From CAZGUH01 sp964529005 (GTDB taxonomy: Bacteria; Actinomycetota; Acidimicrobiia; Acidimicrobiales; Ilumatobacteraceae), in assembly GCA_964529005.1 (NCBI GenBank), contig CAZGUH010000012.1, forward strand, positions 17,007 through 81,006: a stretch of DNA of 64,000 nucleotides, read 5' to 3'. The position numbers were made by a program, and so were the translations under genes. Under the pieces are notes generated by a model. The model was not told the origin of the DNA. It searched no databases and was given only the letters and a program-made list of their open reading frames with translations. Shown piece after piece: positions 24,998 to 33,200 of the stretch (positions within the stretch are counted from its first letter, which is position 1; every line of letters begins with the position of its first letter).

Positions 24998-25870
24998 ATG
25001 GGGGACCACGCGAGCATCGAGGAGACCTTCACGCTGGCGAACGGGATCGCGATCCCGAAGCTCGGTCTCGGCACATGGCTGATGGAGAACGACGAGGCTG
25101 CGCGTGCCGTGCGGCAGGCCGTGGACATCGGATATCGCCACATCGACACGGCACGGTCCTACGGAAACGAAGCAGGCGTCGGAGAGGCGATCCGATCATG
25201 CGGCGTGCAGAGGGAAGAGCTGTTCGTGACGACGAAGCTTCCCGCCGAGGCCAAATCGTACGACGATGCCGTCGCAGCCATCGAGGAGTCGTTGGCGGTG
25301 ACGGGGCTCGACTACCTCGACCTGATGCTCATCCACAGCCCGCAGCCATGGGACGAGATCGGCTCCGAGGATCGATATCTGGAGGGCAATCGTCAGGCAT
25401 GGAAGGCCATGGAGGCCGCGCACGACGCAGGGCGGCTGCGAGCGATCGGGGTATCCAACTTCCAGATCGTCGACATCGAGAACATCGTCACCGCATGCGA
25501 CGTTGCGCCGGTCGTCAACCAGATCCTGGTGCACATCGGCAACACGCCGACGGAGCTCATCGAGAGCTCGCAGCGGAACGGGATGCTCGTCGAGGCGTAC
25601 TCGCCGATCGCCCACGGAGAGCTTCTCGGGAACCGGCGCGTGGCCGAGATGGCCGAGCGGTACGGCGTCTCGGTGGCGCAGCTGTCGATCCGATACACCC
25701 TTCAGCTCGGTCTGCTGCCGTTGCCGAAGACGTCCAACCCCGAGCACATGAGGACGAACGCGGACGTGGCGTTCGCGATCTCCGACGAGGACATGGAGTT
25801 CTTGAAGCACATCGAGGACGTCTCCGACGACGGCGGCTCCAGCGCGTTTCCCGCGTCCTCCGAAGGCTGA
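24998..25870 (+). CDS. Aldo/keto reductase
   Basis: NADPH-dependent carbonyl reductase of 290 residues. The tetrad is visible: Asp and Tyr in RHIDTARSYGNEAGVGEA, Lys in LFVTTKLPAEA, His in LDLMLIHSPQPW. IGVSNFQIVDIENI and LPLPKTSNPEHMRTNADV (coenzyme loop) also match. The length and GTWLMENDEAARAV place it among 2,5-diketo-gluconate reductase-like AKR5 enzymes, though substrate prediction is weak. ATG 24998 gives the family N terminus; an in-frame TTG upstream would add 11 residues. Confidence 0.9.
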   Translation: MGDHASIEETFTLANGIAIPKLGLGTWLMENDEAARAVRQAVDIGYRHIDTARSYGNEAGVGEAIRSCGVQREELFVTTKLPAEAKSYDDAVAAIEESLAVTGLDYLDLMLIHSPQPWDEIGSEDRYLEGNRQAWKAMEAAHDAGRLRAIGVSNFQIVDIENIVTACDVAPVVNQILVHIGNTPTELIESSQRNGMLVEAYSPIAHGELLGNRRVAEMAERYGVSVAQLSIRYTLQLGLLPLPKTSNPEHMRTNADVAFAISDEDMEFLKHIEDVSDDGGSSAFPASSEG

Positions 25871-25871
25871 T

Positions 25872-25914
25872 CGCCGCAGTCGGCGGTGACGGGGACTCGA
25901 CCCTTCCGGTCACC
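25872..25914. terminator. Hairpins between convergent genes
   Basis: CGCCG-CAGT-CGGCG (25872-25885) and an outer GGTGAC/GTCACC stem (25885-25890 with 25909-25914, inner GGG/CCC pairs) fill the 39-base gap between the aldo/keto reductase and the opposing gene. No T-run follows, as is usual in high-GC Actinobacteria. Confidence 0.35.
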
Positions 25915-26731
25915 ATTCCTGGGCGGCGAGGACCAGCGCGGCGAGCGGCTCGAGGATGGCGACGAGCTCGTCGAGTTCGGTCGGTTGGAGGATCTCGTAC
26001 GGCGTCGCTGCGAGATCGTCGGTGAGGTCCTCGACCCGTTGCTTGACGGCGCGGCCTCGTGTGCTCAGCCAGCCGTCATCGCCGATCAGGCCGCGGTCGC
26101 GCATCCCGTCGATCACGGCGGCGAGCTGCGCGGCGGGCAGGTGGTGGACGCGCCCGAACTTCTCCGCGGGCATCCCCGCGTGGAGGGCGAACAGCACGTG
26201 ACCTTCGAGGCCGCCGACGCGCTCGGACATCAAGGCGGCGATGTGCCCGTCGCCGCGGTGCTCGCGGAGCAACGAGGCCGCATGGAACATGCGGGCCACC
26301 ACCTCGTCGGGGACCGGGAGCGCGCGCAGCGCGGCGTACATCGGCCGTCCCTCCCATGGCGCGCTGGTGGCCGCCTTCAGCAACAGCTCCGCGGCGCGTG
26401 CGAATGCGGGAGAGCCGACGTGGTCGCCGAGGATCCGTCGCAACGCGTTCACGCAGCCGACTCGGCGGGCTGCGAGCGCCGCTTCGGGAGTGGTGGTCTG
26501 CCACACCTTCGGGATGTGACGAGCCACCTCGCCGGGCGCGAAGTTGTAGAAGAGCGCGTCCACGACCTCGGCGGGCACGAGGCCCAGCGGCGCCGCGCGC
26601 CCGGCGAAGTACGTGTCCCAGAACTCGGTGAACCCGAGCGCGAACATCGCCTCGTTGGGTTCGTCGGTCGAGTACGGAATGGCGCCGATCGGCTCGACCA
26701 ACTCGAACATCCGGCGTGCGGTCACGCTCAT
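25910..26731 (-). CDS. SCO6745-family protein of unknown function
   Basis: 273 residues from ATG 26731 (MSVTARRMFELVEPIGAIPY). The pattern ARRMFELVEPIGAIPYSTDE, FWDTYFAGRAAPLG, VDALFYNFAPGEVARHIP, and a C-terminal winged-helix-like part (MRDRGLIGDDGWLSTRGRAVK) matches the actinobacterial SCO6745 group. The function of that group is not established. The N-terminal half is helical and may bind a small ligand; the C-terminal part resembles a MarR-like helix-turn-helix. It is followed convergently by the aldo/keto reductase. Confidence 0.65.
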   Translation of the reverse strand: MSVTARRMFELVEPIGAIPYSTDEPNEAMFALGFTEFWDTYFAGRAAPLGLVPAEVVDALFYNFAPGEVARHIPKVWQTTTPEAALAARRVGCVNALRRILGDHVGSPAFARAAELLLKAATSAPWEGRPMYAALRALPVPDEVVARMFHAASLLREHRGDGHIAALMSERVGGLEGHVLFALHAGMPAEKFGRVHHLPAAQLAAVIDGMRDRGLIGDDGWLSTRGRAVKQRVEDLTDDLAATPYEILQPTELDELVAILEPLAALVLAAQEW

Positions 26732-26820
26732 CCTCGACCCCGCTTCCTCCAGGACCGGCGAGCCCTCGGGAACACCGGTGCGTTGAGCGATCGAACGGCG
26801 CGCCGTCCGTTGCCGTGCTG

Positions 26821-27345
26821 TCAGAACGTGAAGCGGCTGAGCCCACCGGGCTCGCTGCCCAGCGTGACCACGGCCGATCGGGGCTCGATGCGATACACGT
26901 GCCACGGCGGCGGCCCTTGCGACGGCGCGTTGAACGGGGCGGTGATCCCGGTTCCCGATGCATCGGGCTCCGCCGGCCAGCCGCCCTGCGCCCATGCCGC
27001 GGCAGCGCGCGCCACCAACTGCGGGTCGGTGACCCGTGACGCCTGACCCTCGACCACGACGTCCGCGTCGCGGATCGACACCGCCATCGAACAGCGGGGA
27101 TAGCGTTCGACGTTCTGGTGTTTCCGTGTCCGTGCGCCCGTCTGGAACCAGAACGACCCGTCGAGCCAGAGGGCGCCGACGGGCGTGACGTGTGGGCTGC
27201 CATCTTCGTTGATGGTCGTGAGCCACGTCGTGCGCGCGTTGTGCGCCTCGGGATCGGGCGCCGATCCTGCGTCGAGCTTCTCGGCGATCCCCGCCCAGTC
27301 CACCGGCGGCAGTCCGTCAGCTGCTCCCAAGTTGCGAGTCTTCAT
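26821..27345 (-). CDS. Pyridoxamine 5'-phosphate oxidase-fold protein
   Basis: 174 residues from ATG 27345, preceded by AAAGGGGACAGG. The split-barrel flavin fold shows as NARTTWLTTINEDGSPHVTPVGALW, SFWFQTGARTRKHQNVERYP and VVVEGQASRVTDPQLV, ending WHVYRIEPRSAVVTLG. The family binds FMN or F420 and includes many stress-related reductases. The F420 or FMN choice is not visible. Same strand and about 90 bases upstream of the SCO6745-like gene, so the two may be cotranscribed. Confidence 0.8.
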   Translation of the reverse strand: MKTRNLGAADGLPPVDWAGIAEKLDAGSAPDPEAHNARTTWLTTINEDGSPHVTPVGALWLDGSFWFQTGARTRKHQNVERYPRCSMAVSIRDADVVVEGQASRVTDPQLVARAAAAWAQGGWPAEPDASGTGITAPFNAPSQGPPPWHVYRIEPRSAVVTLGSEPGGLSRFTF

Positions 27346-27450
27346 GCCTGTCCCCTTTTCGTTTCCGGGCGACGCTGCGACACGTCGCATGGAACATCAG
27401 ACGTGTGAGGCGGAGCAGACTCATCGCGGCCCCGGCGCGCCATTCTTCCT

Positions 27451-27484
27451 CCCGCTGGCGCGAGCACGCGTTCGCCCCAGCGGG
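27451..27484 (-). terminator. Hairpin downstream of the methyltransferase gene
   Basis: CCCGCTGG (27451-27458) and CCAGCGGG (27477-27484) form a perfect 8-bp stem with an 18-base loop that can pair further. It starts 20 bases after the stop of the minus-strand gene. No U-run is present. Confidence 0.4.
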
Positions 27485-27503
27485 ACGTGGCGACGAGCGA
27501 TCG

Positions 27504-28277
27504 TCAGAGTGACGTGGCCTGTGCCGCGACACCGCGCAGGTCACCGTCGTCGTCGTACCATGCCTCGATCTCGTCGAAACCGAGTCGTGCGAGCACGTCG
27601 TGGAGGACCTCGTCCTGGTCGCCGCCGACCTCCACGAGGAACCATCCCCCGGGAGTGAGCAACCGGGCGGCGCTGGCGGCCGCACGTCGCACGACGTCGA
27701 GCCCGTCGTCGCCACCGTCGAGGGCAAGCCGCGGCTCGAACCGGCGCACGTCCGACGCGAGGAGATCGAGGCTGCCCGTCGGCACGTACGGCGCGACGGC
27801 TGTCACCACGTCGACCGAGGCGCTGCGAATCGGCTCCCCCAGATCGGCGACGATGGCGGCGACCCCGTTGCGACGCGCGCACCGCACCGACGTGGCATCG
27901 CGATCTGTCCCGATCACGCACGCCGCCGGCGCCGCGGAAGCGAGGTGGACGGCGACCGCTCCGGAGCCGGTGCACAGATCGACCGCTCGACCTCCTTCGC
28001 GCGGGAGGACCCCCGCAGCGCGGCGTGCCAACGTCTCGGTTTGCCACCTCGGCACGTACACGCCAGGATCGATCAGGATCCGGTGACCGCAGAACCGCGT
28101 CGAGCCGGTGAGCCACGCCAACGGCTCGCCGCGCGCGCGGCGCTGAATCCACGATTCGAGCGTCTGATCGTCGGGCGCTGCGCGGCGCAGTTCGACGGCC
28201 TCGGATTCAGCCGCGACGCAGCCCGCGGCTGCGAGCCGTGCTCGAACGTGCTCGTGGTCGACTCGTGTCACCGGCAT
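27504..28277 (-). CDS. PrmC-related putative protein N5-glutamine methyltransferase
   Basis: 257 residues from ATG 28277 (a GTG at 28295 is possible). RRARGEPLAWLTGSTRFCG and ILIDPGVYVPRWQTETLARR match the HemK/PrmC N-terminal region. AVDLCTGSGAVAVHLA is SAM motif I and GTDRDATSVRCARRNG motif II. The catalytic NPPY of PrmC is replaced by AVAPYVPTG, as in the separate actinobacterial PrmC-like group of unknown substrate. The release-factor PrmC itself would be another gene. The start faces a plus-strand fragment with under 20 bases between them. Confidence 0.75.
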   Translation of the reverse strand: MPVTRVDHEHVRARLAAAGCVAAESEAVELRRAAPDDQTLESWIQRRARGEPLAWLTGSTRFCGHRILIDPGVYVPRWQTETLARRAAGVLPREGGRAVDLCTGSGAVAVHLASAAPAACVIGTDRDATSVRCARRNGVAAIVADLGEPIRSASVDVVTAVAPYVPTGSLDLLASDVRRFEPRLALDGGDDGLDVVRRAAASAARLLTPGGWFLVEVGGDQDEVLHDVLARLGFDEIEAWYDDDGDLRGVAAQATSL

Positions 28278-28295
28278 CGAGACAGTCTGTTCCAC

Positions 28296-28763
28296 ATGGC
28301 CCGCGACGGGTCGGAGGACACGATCTGGGACGTGTGGTCGGTGCCTGCTGTCGGTGGCGACCCGACGATGCTCGTCGCCGGTGCGACGTTCCCAGCGGAG
28401 CTTCCGAACGGCGAGATCGCCGTCGCCACTCCGTCGGAGGGAATGGTCGCCAGTTCGATCGCGATCGCCAACCCGGCGACCGGTTCTCGCCGCACGCTGG
28501 TGCGCGCTCGTGGCGGCATCTGGATGCCCGCTTTGTCACCCGGCGGCACGCGCGTGGCGTATCAGGACGGCGGCGCGATCTACGTGGTCGACGTCGCGAC
28601 AGGAGAGACGCGTTCGCTCGGGAGCGGGCACTACGCGACCTGGCGGGACAACCGCACGCTGATCGTCCTCGAAGAGCCTGCCTCGTTCACATCGCGGTGC
28701 TGCTGGCTCGCCGGAGCGCCACGCGGGTGGTGGACGCGAGCCGGGTCTCAGCTTCACCGGTAG
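28296..28763 (+). pseudogene. TolB-like beta-propeller fragment, probably a gene remnant
   Basis: 155 residues with beta-propeller blades: IWDVWSVPAVGGDPTMLV, PALSPGGTRVAYQDGGAIYV, VVDVATGETRSLGSGHYATW and TLIVLEE. This amounts to two to three blades where a complete propeller needs six or seven. There is no signal peptide. The ATG is almost back-to-back with the opposing methyltransferase start, leaving no room for a promoter, and the C terminus drifts into sequence antisense to the neighbouring gene end. I read it as a truncated TolB/WD40-like relic. A small expressed domain cannot be excluded. Confidence 0.55.
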
Positions 28764-29734
28764 TAGCCGGTGACGTCCAGGATCACATGGGTGCTGCCGG
28801 CCTGATCTCCGCAGAAGACCCGGACGTGGCGATCACCGTCCAGCCGCACGACGCCGCCGCTCGCGCAGTCGAACCCGCCAGGGAAGTTCAGGGTGCTGGT
28901 CGCGAACGTGGCGTCGTCTCCGGGCATGACCGACAGGAAGTTGGGGCCGGTGGCGCCAGCGGCCGTGAGGGTGAACGTGATCGCGGTGGCGCCGGGCGGC
29001 ACGACGTCATGTGCGAGGCCACCGCTCGCCGTGCGCCCCGTCGCCACGCTCAACAGCCGGCTGCTGTTCGGCGTGAACGCGCCGTCCGCGGCGACGCGGC
29101 TGTCGTACACCCGGTGCGGCGAGATCGCGTGAAAGGCGCCGGCGCTGTTCGCGCCCCCGAGCTCGCGCCATGTGCCGGGCGTGCCGCTGCCCACGCACAG
29201 CCACACGTCGCCGTTGGCGTCGAGGTCGATCAGGCCGGTGACGGCCGCCCCGCCGCGCTGCTGCGGCGGTGGCAGCGGACCGGTCGGGGCGCCGCCGATC
29301 CGCAACGAGCCGACGGTCCCCTGCGCGACGACACCCACCCCGCCCGACGACGCCGCTTCCAGCGCGGTGCCGGCGTCGGCGGTCGCGACCACGGCCCGGG
29401 GCGCAGCCTCCGGCGGGACGCCGACGACGCTGACCTGCAGCACGGGCGCACCGTCGACGAGTGGGGTTCCCTCTTCGAGGGTTTCGTCGCCGGACAGGAT
29501 CGTGGTGCCGACCATCGACTGGTGCGTCCATCCCACGAACATCGGATCACCGGCGCCGGCGCTCGCCGCACGTGCAGGGCCAGCCGCCAGCACCGCTCCG
29601 GCCGCGGCGCCGGCGCCGAGGCGGAAGAGCTGACGCCGTGTGGCAACCGCGGTGTCGCGCGCGGTCTCGAGTTCGGCGACGCGACGTTGCAGCCGGGCGA
29701 TCTCCGCCCGGAGTCCGTCCAGTTCGGTCGGCAT
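28754..29734 (-). CDS. Tat-exported surface protein with C-terminal DVTGYY domain
   Basis: 326 residues from ATG 29734, with a GGGAGGGG Shine-Dalgarno. Residues 1-30 form a short coiled coil (LDGLRAEIARLQRRVAELE). A twin-arginine signal follows: TRRQLFRLGAGAAAGAVLAA, then PARA as the likely cleavage site. A middle beta-rich region contains VGTTILSGDETLEEGTPL. The last about 130 residues (VYDSRVAADGAFTPN to ILDVTGYYR) match the repeat domain common in secreted proteins of Acidimicrobiia and other Actinobacteria. The ligand is unknown. A coiled coil ahead of a Tat signal is unusual. Confidence 0.75.
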   Translation of the reverse strand: MPTELDGLRAEIARLQRRVAELETARDTAVATRRQLFRLGAGAAAGAVLAAGPARAASAGAGDPMFVGWTHQSMVGTTILSGDETLEEGTPLVDGAPVLQVSVVGVPPEAAPRAVVATADAGTALEAASSGGVGVVAQGTVGSLRIGGAPTGPLPPPQQRGGAAVTGLIDLDANGDVWLCVGSGTPGTWRELGGANSAGAFHAISPHRVYDSRVAADGAFTPNSSRLLSVATGRTASGGLAHDVVPPGATAITFTLTAAGATGPNFLSVMPGDDATFATSTLNFPGGFDCASGGVVRLDGDRHVRVFCGDQAGSTHVILDVTGYYR

Positions 29735-29830
29735 GTGGCCCCTCCCTCGCGGATCCGCCAGGACGATCGATACCCGCAGAGAGTGGCGACTAACCCACTC
29801 TCCGGGACCCGCCTGGGACATACCGCACCG

Positions 29831-30007
29831 AGACTCGAAGTCGCCGACCGCGTCGTGCTCCTGCGCCGTGGCATCGTCGCGGTGGCCGGAACCGCAGACG
29901 AGATCCAAGCCAGCCTCGACGACGTCCGTGGCGCCTACCTCGCCGGCGCCGGTGAACAGATCCCGTCGCACACGAGCTGCCATTCGCCGACGCCGTCTGC
30001 GAACTGA
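29831..30007 (+). pseudogene. 3' remnant of a branched-chain amino-acid type ABC ATPase
   Basis: Fifty-eight codons read LEVADRVVLLRRGIVAVAG then GTADEIQASLDDVRGAYLAG, which is the C-terminal end of LivF/LivG-like ATPases (normally ADRGYVLENGRIVLEG...LLADPRVREAYLGG). Walker A, signature and Walker B motifs are all missing. It lies in the 469-base gap between the Tat surface protein and the giant RTX gene. The remainder of that gap (30008-30203) shows no coding signal, only the leader with a GGAAGGGGAAG ribosome site for the next gene. Confidence 0.55.
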
Positions 30008-30203
30008 ACGCCGCCGCTGGCGAGCTGCTCCACGTGCGCTGGACGACCGCCGCGCAGAGTCACCGTCGCTCTGACAACCACCAGCAGTCCTCTCAGATGT
30101 TTGTCAAGCTCTGCCGCGTCTCTTGATCCCGCCAGGCGTGCCATTCACCCTTCGGTCGCCAGCAGAGGACGGCTGGTGACAAGAGACGGAAGGGGAAGCG
30201 GGC

Positions 30204-33200
30204 ATGGGCGCTGGCTGGATCGACGCGAGGTCGCTGCGCGCCCGGGGAAGGAAGCTCCTCAGCCTCTCGCTGGCATCGGCGTTCTTCGCATCCGTCGTCA
30301 TCGTCGCGCCCACGGAGCGAGCGCTCGCGCTCGTGTCACCGCAACAACTCGCGATCCGCGATGGCCTCAAGGACGTCTCCGACGCGCTCGCCGGTCTCGA
30401 CAACCTGGACGAGCTCGGCCAGCTACTGCCCTTGTCCGGGTTGTTGCCCACGAGCCCACAGGGTCTCGACGTGATCAACGCGGTGAAGGCGGTGCTCGAC
30501 GACGCGTTGGCCGCGATCAACGCCGGTTCCGCCGATGACGCGATCGAAGATGCGCTCAACGCACTCGACGGGACTTCGGTTGGAGCCGGCATCACCGCGC
30601 ACGTCCAAGCGAGCGTCACGGACAACGACATCACGTTCAGCACGCTGTCGTTCACACGCACCTCGACGACCCCGCTGTCGTTCGCGACGGAAGGGCTGAG
30701 CCTCGACGGCGCGACGTTGACCACCGACCTCGCGTTGTCGTTCACCGACACCCTGCCGCTGGTGCTGACGCTCGACACCGTCGGCGCCCCCACGCTGTAC
30801 CTGCCGGCGCTGGCGCCGAACGCGTCGCTCACGGCTGATCTGGCGCTCGACGTCGACCCTGGGCTCGATCTCGACCTCGGCATCCTCACCGTCACTGCGA
30901 CCGGCGACGGCACGACGGCGGCGGACATCTCTGCGTCAGCCGATTTCACGATCGACTGGCTCGACCCCGACACCGATGGCCGCATCACGCTCACCGAGCT
31001 GACGACCAGCGCTCCGCTCGACCTCTTCGACGTCGGCTTCGCGAACTCGTCGGTCGACATCGATCTGACCGTCGCGGCGAACTCGGCGCTGCTGTCGACT
31101 CTCACCGCGACCGGCACGATCTCGCTCCACGACAGCGACCTGTCCGACGGGCTCGACGCGCCGACGGTGAATCTGCCCGAGCTCGAGAACTTCACGAACA
31201 TGACGCCCGAGCAGATCGTGGTTGCGATCGCTCAGTTCGCCGTCTCGCTCCAGGCGATGCAGACACGCGTCGCCAACCCCGACGTCCCGGTGATCGGCGC
31301 CGATCCCAACGCCGCGCCGGGGTCGAACACGGTCGACAACCTCGCCGACATCCTCGACATCAACGCCAAGATCGGGGACTTCTTCGTCAGCAAGGGCCTC
31401 TCGTCGCCGGAGAACCCGTTCGAGCTCAAGATCGGCGACGCCGACGGCAACGGCGTGATCGACGGCGGTGAGGTGACCCTCGAATCGGTCGGTCTCGGCA
31501 ACATCGACGCGATCATCGACGAGCTGGCGACCTACGTCGGCGACACCGCCGACCTCGCCTACGACGCCGACACCGACGCGCTGACGTTCAACCTCGCCTT
31601 CAGCTCGTCGTTCACCCCGGTCGGGGCGATCGTCACGCTCAACGATCAGCTGAGCGCGATGGGCCTGAGGGGGCTCGTGTCCGTCAACGGCGCGGCGGGC
31701 GTCGGATTCGATGCCGGCTACACGCTCGATCTCGATCTGGGCATCGACCTCACCGAGGTCGCGTCGGACACGCCGATCACCGACCGGCTGTTCATCGACA
31801 CCGCCGGCACGGAGGTGACAGGCGACGCCCGCGTCACCGCTGATCTCGACGTCGTCGGCACGCTCGGCTTTCTCGAGCTCTCGCTGACCGACACCGACAC
31901 CGATCCCGGCGCCGACGGCTTCGTGACTCTCCTCGACCGCCGCGCCTCCGATCCGTCGACGCCGATGGTGACGATCGACCTCGACGGCGGGGCGGACGGC
32001 CGCATCCTGCTCTCCGAGCTGTTCACCGATCTCGGCAGCGTCGACGTCGCGGCGGCCGGCAACGTCCTCACGGTTTCGGGTCCGAACGCGACGGTCACGG
32101 GCACGGTCAACGCCGGCGTTCCCGACACCACGGTGAACGCCGCGGCGACCATCGGCGACGACTCGCTCGCCGGCGCGACGTTGACGTTCGGCTGGCCCGA
32201 CATCTTCGGGGCCCCGACGCTGACCGCCGACGCGGCGTTCAACGACGACTTCCTGTCGTTCAACTTCGACTCGAGCAACCCGCTGGCGCTGTTCAACTCG
32301 ATCATCGAGACGATCGACAAGGGCATGGGCGCTCTCGACGCGATCGACAGCGACGTGCTCGACGAGGACCTGCCGATCATCGGCACGAGCTTCCGCGACA
32401 GCGTCGCCTTCCTCGATTCCGTCCACGACACGATCAACGAGATCGCGCAGGATCCCGCCGGCAGCCTCCAGCGCCTCGAGGCGCAGGTCGAGCTCGCGGT
32501 CGCGCAGGGCCTCGGTGTCGACCTGTCGGCCCTCGGCGCGCTGCCCGACCCCAACGATCCCACGTTCTACAACGACGGGCCGGACGGGACGCCGGGCACC
32601 GGTGACGACTTCTTCGACGATGCCGCGTTCCAGCAGGCGCTCGACGACTACTTCGCCGCGGTGCAGGGATTCTTCACCGGCGACATGGACTTCGTCACCC
32701 TCGGCTACGAGCCGGGCAACAGCCCCGGCGCGGTGACGATCTCGTTCAAGATCGGCGTGTGCTCGATGATCGACGCGCAGCACCCGGGCTGCACGCGCGC
32801 GATCCCGTTGTCCAAGGCGTTCAACTTCGACTTCGACGCCATCGGCGGCGACTTCGCCGGTCTGATCGCGGCGGAGAGCGCGGGCGAGCTGGTCCTCGAC
32901 TACAACGCGTCGGTGCAGATCGACCTCGGCGTCCAGCTGCCCGACGTGGCCAACGGGGACTTCACGCCTCGGCCGTTCATCGCCGACACATCTGCGATCG
33001 ACCTGTCGCTCGCCGGATCGGTGACCGGCGCGTTCGACGCGTCGATCGGGCCGTTCGCGATCAGCGTCGGCAACAACTCGCCGGTGCCCGAGGCCGGCGC
33101 CGACTGCGCCAACGCGACCGACGACGACGGTGACGGGTTCGTGAACGACGGCTGTCCGCCGGTCGAGGCGCCCGAGCCGGAAGCGGACTGCGCGAACGCG

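Noticed and set aside
24998..25870. Aldo/keto reductase gene as part of the hexarate or trehalose pathways
   Set aside because: It is far from both blocks, with its own neighbours. AKR substrate range is too broad to assign a pathway.
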